Part shown: positions 1 to 7,380 of the stretch, one piece after another
How positions within the stretch are numbered: position 1 is the first letter of the stretch
How the letters are laid out: every line of letters begins with the position of its first letter
NCBI GenBank assembly: GCA_017620455.1
Contig: JAFZQK010000081.1
Location: 1 to 27,442 of the forward strand
DNA length: 27,442 nucleotides
DNA from: Clostridia bacterium
GTDB taxonomy: Bacteria; Bacillota_A; Clostridia; Christensenellales; Aristaeellaceae
Direction: 5' to 3'
The notes under the pieces: model-generated
What the model saw: only the letters and a program-made list of their open reading frames with translations
The model's database searches: none
Told to the model about the DNA's origin: nothing
Translations under genes and position numbers: made by a program

Positions 1-1008
1 CATGTGATAGAATGCGCGCTTTTCGGGGCCGTAATCCGTCACGAACAGGAATTCGTGGCCGAATTTGTCCATGGAAAGCTTGGCGCACAGGTGCTCGGCG
101 TCGGTGGTCAGGTCGTTCTTTTCGCTGTCGTCCACGGTGTAGCCGTAGCGTTCCTCCAATTCCCGGTACACGTCGCAGAGCTTCATTTCGGGGAAGGGCA
201 GGGCGGGCACCACGGTGTCCAGCCCGTAGAGGGCCTTGATCTGCTCGCCGTATTTTTCTTTTACGTTTTTCAGCGCGTACTGAAGCAGCTCCGCCTCGAA
301 GGCCATCACGTCCCGGAAGGAGGAAATATAGCTCATTTCCACGTCGAAGCCGGTGAATTCGGTGGCGTGCTTGTTGGTGAAGGATTTTTCGGCGCGGAAC
401 ACGGGGCCCACCTCGAAAATGCGGTCGAAGCCCGCGGCCATGGCCATCTGCTTGTAGAACTGGGGGCTCTGGCTCAGGTACGCCTTGCGGTCGAAATACT
501 TGAGCTCGAACACGTCGCTGCCGGATTCGCTGGCCGCGCCGATGAGCTTGGGGGTGTGGATTTCCATGAACTGACGGTCCAGGCAGAACTGGCGCAGGGA
601 GGCCACCAGCTCGGTCTGGGCCTTGAAGATCAATGTGTTCTTATCGCTACGCAGGTCCACCCAGCGGTAGTCCATGCGGCTGTCGATGGCGGCGTCCTTC
701 GTCAGCGGCAGAGGCTCGGCGATGGAGAGGATCTCCATTTCCTCGGGCAGCATTTCCTTACCGCCCATTTTCACATATTCGTTTTCCACCACGGGGCCCA
801 CGCAGGTGACCACGCTTTCCACCGTCAGCTGATCCACCACGGCGGCCAGATCGGGGTGCTTTTCCTTTTCGATGGTGACCTGCAGCCGCCCCGTATGGTC
901 CCGGATCACGAGGAACGCCATGGTGCGCTTGTTGCGCAGGTTTTCCACAAATCCCTGGATCTTGTTGGTTTCGCCGCAGACGACGCTGGCGATCAGATTC
1001 CGTTCCAT
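1..1008 (-). CDS. aspS: Aspartyl-tRNA synthetase, archaeal/non-discriminating type (3' end outside window)
   Basis: Class II synthetase that charges tRNA with aspartate in the cytoplasm. 336 codons are present. The C-terminal part lies beyond the left edge, so the gene is cut by the window, not broken. An N-terminal OB-fold (about residues 15-100) is followed by the catalytic core with FMEIHTPK, then YLSQSPQFYKQM, then motif 2 around FRAEKS. These are the signatures of the archaeal/eukaryotic AspRS group, not the longer bacterial type with its GAD insertion. Members of this group in bacteria are often annotated as aspartate--tRNA(Asp/Asn) ligases. The ATG at 1008 follows AAAGGAGAGG. The gene starts 35 bases after the hisS stop, with no terminator or promoter seen between, so it should share the hisS T-box leader. 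Whether it also charges tRNA-Asn cannot be settled here: the OB-fold segment reads GFVENL, where I expect a Trp or His discriminator. Confidence 0.93.
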   Translation of the reverse strand, partial: MERNLIASVVCGETNKIQGFVENLRNKRTMAFLVIRDHTGRLQVTIEKEKHPDLAAVVDQLTVESVVTCVGPVVENEYVKMGGKEMLPEEMEILSIAEPLPLTKDAAIDSRMDYRWVDLRSDKNTLIFKAQTELVASLRQFCLDRQFMEIHTPKLIGAASESGSDVFELKYFDRKAYLSQSPQFYKQMAMAAGFDRIFEVGPVFRAEKSFTNKHATEFTGFDVEMSYISSFRDVMAFEAELLQYALKNVKEKYGEQIKALYGLDTVVPALPFPEMKLCDVYRELEERYGYTVDDSEKNDLTTDAEHLCAKLSMDKFGHEFLFVTDYGPEKRAFYHM

Positions 1009-1043
1009 TTTGAATTCCTCTCCTTTTACGCTTTTCTTTATGA

Positions 1044-2309
1044 TCAGATGATAAGATCCGCGATTTCCTTCGCCGCGCTTTCCAGCGGCAGTTCTTTTTC
1101 TTCCTTGGTCTGCATATCCCGGAGCTTTACGACCCCGCGCGCGTATTCGTCGCCGCCTACGATGGCCACGTACCGGGCGGCGATCTTGTCGGCGAATTTG
1201 AACTGGGCCTTGAGGCTGCGGCCCGCCAGATCGCTGTCCGCCCTGACGCCCAGATCCCGCAGGGACTGGGCGAAGGCGAAGGCGGGGATCTTCATTTCCG
1301 CGCCCAGGTTTGCCACGTACACGTCGGCCACCGCGGGGGCGGGGGGAAGGAGATCCTGGTTGCGCAGCTCCATCAGGATCCTTTCCACGCCGATGCCGAA
1401 GCCCGCCGCGGGGGTGGCGGGGCCGCCCAGCTGCGAAACCAGCCCGTCGTACCGCCCGCCGCCGCACAGGGCCAGGCCCTCCCGGCCCGACTGCATGATG
1501 ATTTCAAACACCGTCTTGGTGTAGTAATCCAGCCCGCGGACGATGTGGGGGTCGATCTCAAAGGGGATCTGCCTGGCGGCCAGCAGGGACTGGAGCAGGG
1601 AAAAATGCTCCCGGCATTCGTCGCACAGGCAGTCCAGGATCAGCGGCGCGTCCTTCACGATCTGCTTGCATTTTTCTTCCTTGCAGTCCAGGATGCGCAG
1701 GGGGTTCTTTTCAAAGCGCGCCCGGCAGGTTTCGCACATATCGTGGATGCGCTCGCCCAGGTAATTCTTCAGGGCCTGGTGGTATTTGGGCCGGCATTCG
1801 GGGCAGCCGATGGAATTGATATGCACCGTCAGGTTTTTAAGGCCCATGCCCGTGAGCAGGCCGAACAGGGTGGAGATCAGCTCCGCTTCCACCGTGGGCT
1901 CCTTGCCCCCGAAGCACTCCATGCCGAACTGGTGATGCTCCCGCAGCCTGCCGCTCTGGGGATTTTCATAGCGGAAGATGGGGGCGTTCAGATAATAGAC
2001 CTTGCAGGGCAGGGCGTCCTGGAACAGATGGTTTTCAATGAAAGCGCGCACGGCCCCGGCGGTGCCCTCGGGCTTCAGGGTGATGGAACGGCCGCCCTTG
2101 TCCTGGAAGGTGTACATTTCCTTCTGCACGATGTCCGTGGTGTCGCCCACGCCGCGCAGGAACAGCTCCGTGTGCTCGAACACGGGGGTGCGGATCTCCC
2201 GGTAGCCGGCTTTCGCCGCGGCTTCCCGCTCCTTCTGCTCGATCCACTGGAAAAGATAAGCGTCCTGGGGCAGCATGTCCCGGGTGCCCTTGGGGGCCTG
2301 TGTCAGCAT
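1044..2309 (-). CDS. hisS: Histidyl-tRNA synthetase
   Basis: Class II synthetase that charges tRNA-His, 421 aa, close to the family's usual length. It opens with APKGTRD. The HisRS-specific RGLDYYT lies at about 258-264, GGGRYDGL at 283-290 and motif 3 GFGIGVER at 303-310, with a C-terminal anticodon-binding domain from about 325. The insertion domain is rich in cysteine (C169, C172, C192, C195, C209, C214, C227, C229, C232). CxxC pairs of this kind look metal-binding, and similar spacings occur in other clostridial HisRS as far as I recall. The ATG at 2309 follows GGAGGG. A longer frame starting at 2360 would run through the T-box antiterminator and terminator and is rejected. It is the first gene of a hisS-aspS operon behind a T-box leader. 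Confidence 0.96.
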   Translation of the reverse strand: MLTQAPKGTRDMLPQDAYLFQWIEQKEREAAAKAGYREIRTPVFEHTELFLRGVGDTTDIVQKEMYTFQDKGGRSITLKPEGTAGAVRAFIENHLFQDALPCKVYYLNAPIFRYENPQSGRLREHHQFGMECFGGKEPTVEAELISTLFGLLTGMGLKNLTVHINSIGCPECRPKYHQALKNYLGERIHDMCETCRARFEKNPLRILDCKEEKCKQIVKDAPLILDCLCDECREHFSLLQSLLAARQIPFEIDPHIVRGLDYYTKTVFEIIMQSGREGLALCGGGRYDGLVSQLGGPATPAAGFGIGVERILMELRNQDLLPPAPAVADVYVANLGAEMKIPAFAFAQSLRDLGVRADSDLAGRSLKAQFKFADKIAARYVAIVGGDEYARGVVKLRDMQTKEEKELPLESAAKEIADLII

Positions 2310-2321
2310 AGAATCCCTCCT

Positions 2322-2350
2322 AAAAAAATACGCCCATGCCTGCGCATGGG
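2322..2350 (-). terminator. Regulated intrinsic terminator of the T-box leader
   Basis: On the minus strand CCCATGC pairs with GCATGGG around a GCAG loop (2333-2350) and is followed by a TATTTTTTT tract (2322-2330). It sits between the T-box motif and the hisS ribosome binding site, where the regulated terminator of a T-box leader belongs. Confidence 0.9.
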
Positions 2351-2547
2351 ACGAAGTCAACTTCGCGGTGCCACCCTGCTTGCGGGAATGATTCCCGCCG
2401 CTTTTGCCCGATAACGCGGGGATGCGCCCGGAGGCTTTTCCGGGAGGGCTCGGGGGTGTCCCATCCGGGTCCCAGCGCGCGGCTTTCAGCCTGCGGCCGC
2501 GCTCTCTTTGCCTGGGAAAGCGGATTTCTTCCCGTCATGGCCCTGCA
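2322..2547 (-). promoter_or_regulatory. T-box leader RNA of hisS-aspS (specifier region GACAC)
   Basis: Untranslated leader of about 225 bases that reads tRNA charging and controls transcription of the synthetase genes. The invariant T-box motif GGGTGGCACCGCG lies at 2364-2376 (minus strand). Stem I is recognisable: AAAGAGAGC (2501-2509) and GCTGAAAGCC (2481-2490) form the distal part, with GCGCGGC pairing to GCCGCGC. ATCCG pairs with CGGAT below it. The 3' side of the next internal loop reads GGGACACC, so the specifier is GAC (Asp, 2458-2460) or CAC (His, 2456-2458), overlapping by one base. GAC is followed by A, as T-box specifiers usually are. The downstream terminator competes with the antiterminator. 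The family assignment is firm; which tRNA is read is inference. Confidence 0.93.
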
Positions 2548-2553
2548 AATCGC

Positions 2554-2582
2554 ATTATATAAGGAAATGAATGGATTGTCAA
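2554..2582 (-). promoter_or_regulatory. Promoter of hisS-aspS (sigma-A type)
   Basis: Minus strand: TTGACA (2582-2577), exactly 17 bases, TATAAT (2559-2554). Both boxes are perfect consensus. The start of the RNA is expected near 2547, which gives the T-box leader its normal length. Confidence 0.93.
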
Positions 2583-2599
2583 GAAAAAAGGTAAGAGAG

Positions 2600-2625
2600 A
2601 AGGCGGAGGAACGCCCCTCCGCCTT
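2600..2625 (-). terminator. Terminator after tex
   Basis: Ten-base inverted repeat AAGGCGGAGG / CCTCCGCCTT with a six-base loop, starting a few bases after the tex stop codon. On the minus strand the sequence after it is T-rich but broken. It also separates tex from the hisS promoter just beyond. Confidence 0.72.
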
Positions 2626-2628
2626 TCG

Positions 2629-4779
2629 TTATGTTCTTCCCTTGACCATGGTCAGGGCGATGCGCTTTTTCTTTTCGTCCACGCTCACCACCCAGACCTT
2701 TACCACGTCGCCCACCTTCACCGCCTCCGAGGGATGGCGGATGAAGCGGTCGGCCATGCGGGAAATGTGCACCAGGCCGTCCTGATGCACGCCGATATCC
2801 ACGAAAGCGCCGAAGTCGATCACGTTGCGGACGGTGCCGGTGAGCTCCATGCCGGGGACCAGATCCTTGAAATCCAGCACGTCCCGGCGCAGCACGGGGG
2901 CGGGCAGCTCGTCCCGGGGGTCCCGGCCGGGCTTTTGCAGTTCGGAAAGGATGTCGTTCAATGTGGGCAGGCCCACGCCCAGTTTTCCGGCCAGCCTGTC
3001 GGTCCCGTATTCCTTTGCTTTCTGCAAGATTCCGGGCAGCCCGCCGTTTTTCATTTCCTTAAGGTCCAGCCCCAGGGCGGAGAGCAGCCCCTTGGCGGCG
3101 TCGTAGCTTTCGGGATGCACGCCGGTCCCGTCCAGGGGGTTTTTGCTGTCCCTCACCCGCAGGAAGCCGGCGCATTGCTCGAAGGCGCGGGGGCCCAGCT
3201 TGGGCACCTTTTTCAGCGCCGCCCGGCTGGGGATGCCGTTTTCCTCCCGGTAGGCGACGATGTTCTGGGCCAGGGCCGGGCCGATGCCCGCCACGTGGGA
3301 GAGCAGCTCCGCCGACGCGGTGCTGACCTCCACGCCCACGGCGTTGACGCACTGCTCCACCACCCCGTCCAGGGCGGCGGTCAGTTCGTTCTGCTTCAGG
3401 TCGTGCTGGTACTGCCCCACGCCGATGGCCTTGGGGTCGATCTTCACCAGCTCCGCCAGGGGGTCCTGCATCCGGCGGGCGATGGAAACGGCGCTGCGCT
3501 CGGTGACGTCGAAGGCGGGGAATTCCTTGGCGGCGGCCTTGCTGGCGGAATATACGGACGCCCCGGCCTCGCTGACGATCACGTAGGCGACCCCCGGCAT
3601 TTCAGGCAGCAGGGAGGCGATGAACTGTTCGCTTTCCCGGCTGGCGGTGCCGTTGCCGATGGCGATGGCGGTGACGCCGTATTTTTTCACAAAGCCCTTA
3701 ATGAGCCGCGCCGCGGCGGCCTTCGCCGCGTCCTGGCCGGGAATGGTGAAGTGGCCCACGCCGGTATCCAGCACCTTGCCGTTTTCATCCACCACCGCCA
3801 GCTTGCAGCCGGTGCGGAACCCCGGGTCCACCCCCAGGGTGACCTTGCCCCTGATGGGCGGCTGCATGAGGAGCTGATGCAGGTTCTGGGAAAATACCCG
3901 GATGGCGCCCTCGTTGGCCCGGTCCGTCAGGGTGCTGCGAATCTCCCTTTCCAGGGAGGGGAAAAGCAGCCGGCTCCATGCGTCGCCGCAGGCCGCATCC
4001 ACCTGGGCGGAGGCGGGGGAGCCGGGGCGCACGAAGGCGGCGCGGACCAGGGCCAGGGCCTTTTCCTCCGGGACGGCCAGCGTCACCTTCAGGAAGCCTT
4101 CCCGCTCGCCCCGGTTCACCGCCAGCACCCGGTGGGGGGCCATTTTGGGCACAGGTTCCCGGTAATCGTAGTACATGCTGTATACGCTGTCCTCGTCCTT
4201 GGCGGCCTTCGTTTCAACAACGCCCTCCCGCAGCAGCAGGGAGCGCAGCCCGCCCCGCAGGGCCGCGTCGTCGCTGACGGATTCCGCGATGATGTCCCGC
4301 GCGCCGGAGAGGGCGGCCTCCGCGTCCGGCACGTCCTTTTCGGGATCCACGAATTTTGACGCTTCCGCCGCCACGTCCCCCTTGGGCAGCTGCAGAAGCA
4401 GCCACAGGGCCAGCGGCTCCAGCCCCCGTTCCTTCGCTACGGTGGCCCGGGTGCGCTTTTTGGGGCGGTAAGGGCGGTAAATATCCTCCAATTCCGCCAG
4501 GGTGGCGGCGTTGCTCAGGGCGGATTTCAGCGCGTCCGTCAGCGCGCCCTGCTCCGTCAGGGCTTTTTCGATTTCCTCCCGGCGCTTTTCCAGGCCCCTT
4601 AAGTATTCCAGACGCTCGGAAAGCTCCCGGAGCACCTGATCGTCCAGGGAGCCGGTCATTTCCTTGCGGTACCGGGCGATGAAGGGGATGGTGTTGCCCG
4701 CGGCCAGCAGCTCCATCACGGCCCGGACCTGTTCGATCCGCAGGGAAAATTCCTTCGCAAGTACGGCGGCAAAATCCAT
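2629..4779 (-). CDS. tex: Tex family RNA-binding transcription accessory protein
   Basis: 716 aa, the usual length for Tex. Tex proteins bind nucleic acid and affect transcription; the exact cellular role is poorly defined. Order of domains: helical N-terminal region opening with FSLRIEQVRAVMELL and NTIPFIARYRKE; a YqgF/RNase-H-like fold from about 311 with GVDPGFRTGCKLAVVD; helix-hairpin-helix elements around 485-545 (VAGIGPALAQNIV, then VPKLGPRAFEQ); and a C-terminal S1 RNA-binding domain at about 642-710 (LTGTVRNVIDFGAFVDIG). The ATG at 4779 follows AAAGGAGG. It has its own terminator downstream and another gene's terminator upstream. No clear promoter is seen in the short gap, so transcription may start inside or just after ricT, or read through. 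Confidence 0.96.
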   Translation of the reverse strand: MDFAAVLAKEFSLRIEQVRAVMELLAAGNTIPFIARYRKEMTGSLDDQVLRELSERLEYLRGLEKRREEIEKALTEQGALTDALKSALSNAATLAELEDIYRPYRPKKRTRATVAKERGLEPLALWLLLQLPKGDVAAEASKFVDPEKDVPDAEAALSGARDIIAESVSDDAALRGGLRSLLLREGVVETKAAKDEDSVYSMYYDYREPVPKMAPHRVLAVNRGEREGFLKVTLAVPEEKALALVRAAFVRPGSPASAQVDAACGDAWSRLLFPSLEREIRSTLTDRANEGAIRVFSQNLHQLLMQPPIRGKVTLGVDPGFRTGCKLAVVDENGKVLDTGVGHFTIPGQDAAKAAAARLIKGFVKKYGVTAIAIGNGTASRESEQFIASLLPEMPGVAYVIVSEAGASVYSASKAAAKEFPAFDVTERSAVSIARRMQDPLAELVKIDPKAIGVGQYQHDLKQNELTAALDGVVEQCVNAVGVEVSTASAELLSHVAGIGPALAQNIVAYREENGIPSRAALKKVPKLGPRAFEQCAGFLRVRDSKNPLDGTGVHPESYDAAKGLLSALGLDLKEMKNGGLPGILQKAKEYGTDRLAGKLGVGLPTLNDILSELQKPGRDPRDELPAPVLRRDVLDFKDLVPGMELTGTVRNVIDFGAFVDIGVHQDGLVHISRMADRFIRHPSEAVKVGDVVKVWVVSVDEKKKRIALTMVKGRT

Positions 4780-4810
4780 AACGGGGATTCCTCCTTTATC
4801 GGCAAAACTG

Positions 4811-4832
4811 AAAAACGGGCCCTGCGGGCCCG
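4811..4832 (-). terminator. Terminator after ricT
   Basis: On the minus strand CGGGCCC-GCA-GGGCCCG (4832-4816) is followed by TTTTT (4815-4811). It closes the darA-holB-ricT transcription unit just upstream of tex. Confidence 0.82.
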
Positions 4833-4851
4833 GGAAAGCGCGGCGGCGCGG

Positions 4852-5865
4852 TTATTCCTCCTCGTCCGATTCCACGTCGGCCAGGGCCTCGTCTTCGTCG
4901 GCTATGTCCTCGATCTCGGCCAGGGCTTCGTCCTCGGTGATGCCCTCCTCGCCGGCAAATTCCTCCACGGATTCCTCATCCGGCAAATCGTTTTCCTCCT
5001 CGGGCAGGGGCTCCGCTTCCTCCGGCGTGTCCGCCTTTTTCGCGGCGCGGGCCGGGGGAGACATGCGCTGGACGTCGGCCAGGGGGTAATCCCGCTGCTC
5101 GTAGCTGTCGCCCTTGGGGATGCGCACCCGGACGGTTTCCTTCAGGATATTCAGGTCCATGACGGTGCCGATGCCGTCCGGGGTGACCACGTCGCGGCCC
5201 ACCCGGGGCATGCGCTTGCGGGTGCTTTCGTAATGATCCTCCTCGTATTTGAGGCAACACATCAGCCGCCCGCAGACCCCGGAGATCTTCGTGGGGTTCA
5301 GCGACAGGCTCTGTTCTTTTGCCATCTTGATGGAAACGGGCTGGAAATCCCCCAGGAAGGAGGCGCAGCACACGGGACGGCCGCACATGCCCAGGCCGCC
5401 CATCATTTTCGCCTCGTCCCGCACGCCGATCTGGCGCAGCTCGATGCGGGTGTGGAACTGGGCGGCCAGGTCCTTGACCAGCACGCGGAAATCCACCCGC
5501 TTGTCGGAGGTGAAATAGAACAGGATCTTGGAATTGTCAAAGGTGTATTCGCAGCCCACCAGCTTCATCTGCAGCTTGTGCTCGGCGATCTTTTTCTGGC
5601 AGATCGCCATGGCGTCCTTTTCCTTGGCGCGGTTATCCGCGTTGCGCTGGGCGTCCTCCGCCGTGGCGATGCGGATTACCTTTTTGAGGGGCGGGGTGAT
5701 CATTTCGTCGCTGACCTCCTTGACCCCCGTCACCACTTCGCCGTACTCCAGTCCGCGCACCGTTTCCACGATGACGGCGTCCCCCGCGGTGGGCCAGAAG
5801 GCCCCGGGGGCGAAATAATACAGTTTTCCCGCGTTCCTGAACCGAACGCCGATCACGCTTGCCAT
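4852..5865 (-). CDS. ricT: RicT/YaaT, PSP1-domain regulatory iron-sulfur protein
   Basis: 337 aa. RicT with RicA and RicF forms a complex that in Bacillus subtilis carries [4Fe-4S] clusters and promotes RNase Y-dependent mRNA processing. The PSP1 core covers about residues 1-265. Cysteines stand at 161, 166, 167 (GMCGRPVCC) and 198, 203, 204 (GVCGRLMCC), in the arrangement known for RicT cluster ligands. The last 60 residues are an Asp/Glu-rich tail of low complexity. The ATG at 5865 follows GGAGG with a 10-base gap. An open frame continues upstream to 6327 but overlaps holB and has no family similarity. The end of holB overlaps this start by 13 bases, so the two are translationally close. 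RicA and RicF are not in the window. Confidence 0.93.
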   Translation of the reverse strand: MASVIGVRFRNAGKLYYFAPGAFWPTAGDAVIVETVRGLEYGEVVTGVKEVSDEMITPPLKKVIRIATAEDAQRNADNRAKEKDAMAICQKKIAEHKLQMKLVGCEYTFDNSKILFYFTSDKRVDFRVLVKDLAAQFHTRIELRQIGVRDEAKMMGGLGMCGRPVCCASFLGDFQPVSIKMAKEQSLSLNPTKISGVCGRLMCCLKYEEDHYESTRKRMPRVGRDVVTPDGIGTVMDLNILKETVRVRIPKGDSYEQRDYPLADVQRMSPPARAAKKADTPEEAEPLPEEENDLPDEESVEEFAGEEGITEDEALAEIEDIADEDEALADVESDEEE

Positions 5866-6827
5866 GTGCTTGCTTCCTCCGAAATCATCTGCAATATTCC
5901 GTCTGATACCGCGGCCCACCCCACGTTGAAATACCGCTGCCGCCGGGCGGTGAGGATGGATTCCAGGATGCGCCGTAGGGAACGGGGGCCGGCGTTTTCC
6001 CAGCCCGCCGGGCGCTGCCGGCCCCGCAGCATGTCCCGGATCTCCTGCTCCAGGATGTCCAGCAGCCGGTCGCCCGCGTCCTTCTGATCCTTGAGCAGGA
6101 GAGAGGCCGGCGCCAGGTCCCGCAGGGAGAAAACGGACAGGAAGCTGCGGCGTACCGTTTCCCGGGCGGCCCAGTAGCCTTCGTCCTGCTCCATTTGCAG
6201 CGCGCGGCCCAGGCTGCCGTCGCAGTAGCGGCTCAGGTCCCGGGCGCGGGCGGGGGCGACGCCCCGGCGGAGCAGCTCCTTTTCGATCCTTTCTTCCGTC
6301 CAGGGGGCGATCCGGATGCACCGGCACCGGGAGCGCACCGTGGGGAGCAGGGCGGTTTCCGCGTCCGCGGTCAGGAAAAAATACGTGTCCTCCGCGCCTT
6401 CTTCCAGGGTTTTGAGCAGGCAGTTCTGGGCCTGGGGCGTCATGCGCTCGGCATTGTCCAGCACCACCACCCGGCGGCCCCCCTCCAGGGAATGGCGGGA
6501 GAGGGCGTCGATCATGCCCCGCAGGGCGTCGATCTTGATGGTCTTTTCCCGGGGCGCCGGCGCGGGAAACAGGGCGTCCGGATGGGTGCGGCTATCAAAT
6601 CTCCGGCATTCCCGGCAGACGCCGCAGGGCCTGTCCTTTTGAGGGCCGGAGCACAGCAGGCCCTTTGCCAGCAGATGGGCCAGCGTCTTTTTCCCCACTC
6701 CCGCTTCTCCCGTCAGCAGCGTTGCGTGGGCCATGCGCCCCTCTCGGAAATCCCGGCACAATGAGCGCAGGCTTTCGCTGCCCGCCGCGCAGGATTCCGG
6801 GGTCAGGCCCGTATCAGTATTTGACAA
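5853..6827 (-). CDS. holB: DNA polymerase III subunit delta' (clamp loader)
   Basis: 324 aa. Clamp-loader ATPase subunit that helps load the beta sliding clamp during replication. GEAGVGKKT at 40-48 is the P-loop. Cysteines 59, 68, 71 and 74 form the zinc module typical of delta' and gamma/tau subunits. LDNAERM (123-129) is the Walker B-like region, and SRC at 166-168 is the arginine-finger motif. The start is a TTG at 6827, preceded by GGTGGA, and it overlaps the end of darA by 14 bases. The next in-frame ATG would remove the segment before the P-loop, so TTG is preferred. The order darA-holB-ricT matches the Bacillus yaaQ-(yaaR)-holB-yaaT region without yaaR. Confidence 0.93.
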   Translation of the reverse strand: MSNTDTGLTPESCAAGSESLRSLCRDFREGRMAHATLLTGEAGVGKKTLAHLLAKGLLCSGPQKDRPCGVCRECRRFDSRTHPDALFPAPAPREKTIKIDALRGMIDALSRHSLEGGRRVVVLDNAERMTPQAQNCLLKTLEEGAEDTYFFLTADAETALLPTVRSRCRCIRIAPWTEERIEKELLRRGVAPARARDLSRYCDGSLGRALQMEQDEGYWAARETVRRSFLSVFSLRDLAPASLLLKDQKDAGDRLLDILEQEIRDMLRGRQRPAGWENAGPRSLRRILESILTARRQRYFNVGWAAVSDGILQMISEEASTWQA

Positions 6828-7143
6828 ATTGATCCACCGTCAGCACGAACACCGTGGCGCCGCCCACGGTGACTTCGATGGGGAAGGAGGCGTACATCCC
6901 GCCGCTGTCGCCCATGGTGACGGGAGAAGCGGCGATCTGCTTGCGGCTCTTGCAGACCTTTTCGATGATGCCCAGGGCCTCCTGCAGCCGCCCGTCGTCC
7001 ACGCCCAGCAGCAGCGTGGTGTTGCCGGATTTGAGGAAACCGCCGGTGGTGGCCAGCTTGGTGACGCTGAAGCCTTCGTCCATGAGGGTGCCGATCAGAT
7101 GATTCGCGTCCTCATCCTGAACGATGGCGATGATAAGTTTCAT
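6814..7143 (-). CDS. darA: Cyclic-di-AMP receptor DarA/PstA
   Basis: 109 aa, the family's standard length. A PII-like trimeric protein that binds cyclic-di-AMP; its downstream output is not well known. It starts MKLIIAIVQDEDA. The binding segment runs from about 28 to 47: T28, then TTGGFLKSGNTT with F36, L37 and N41, and G47. These match positions I recall as ligand contacts in Staphylococcus aureus PstA. The ATG at 7143 follows AAAGGAG; an upstream in-frame start at 7167 precedes that binding site and is rejected. First gene of darA-holB-ricT, directly behind the 7200-7228 promoter. Its presence implies that the organism makes c-di-AMP. Confidence 0.95.
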   Translation of the reverse strand: MKLIIAIVQDEDANHLIGTLMDEGFSVTKLATTGGFLKSGNTTLLLGVDDGRLQEALGIIEKVCKSRKQIAASPVTMGDSGGMYASFPIEVTVGGATVFVLTVDQFVKY

Positions 7144-7199
7144 GGCTTCGCGCTCCTTTCCGCGCAAAATACAGGGAAACGCCCCTGATTCCTGCCGTT

Positions 7200-7228
7200 A
7201 TTATACATCATTTTTTCGCAAATATCAA
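7200..7228 (-). promoter_or_regulatory. Promoter of darA-holB-ricT
   Basis: Minus strand: TTGATA (7228-7223), 17 bases, TATAAT (7205-7200). It faces away from the plsX promoter about 83 bases further on. Confidence 0.87.
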
Positions 7229-7310
7229 CCGGCAAGCGTCCGCCGCCGGGAAAAACCGGACGGAGGGAGGCCCGCGGCGGTCCCGGCGGGGCGAAATGGG
7301 CGGACGGGGA

Positions 7311-7339
7311 TTGTCATTTTGAAAGGAATGTGATAAAAT
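7311..7339 (+). promoter_or_regulatory. Promoter of plsX-acpP-rnc-smc-ftsY
   Basis: TTGTCA (7311-7316), 17 bases, TAAAAT (7334-7339). I looked for a FapR-type operator (TTAGTACCTGATACTAA-like) around it and saw none. Confidence 0.72.
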
Positions 7340-7380
7340 GCTAAACGGTTCATGCTGTGACTTTGTAAGGAGTGAAAGGG

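Noticed and set aside
4..1524. Long open frame on the plus strand opposite aspS and hisS
   Set aside because: It runs antisense through two clearly recognised synthetase genes and the composition is that of a GC-rich shadow frame. The same holds for the long frames at 2734-4359 (+), 9253-11661 (-), 11767-13041 (-), 12899-14629 (-), 15964-17481 (-) and 23738-24955 (-).
2310..2360. N-terminal extension of hisS
   Set aside because: The extra codons lie in the T-box antiterminator and terminator, and the good ribosome binding site is directly before the ATG at 2309.
5866..6327. N-terminal extension of ricT by about 150 codons
   Set aside because: It overlaps holB in another frame and has no similarity to PSP1 proteins; GGAGG precedes the ATG at 5865.
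7229..7310. FapR operator or other known site between the divergent promoters
   Set aside because: Only GC-rich imperfect repeats (CCGCCGCCGG, CCGGACGG) are present; nothing matches the FapR consensus.
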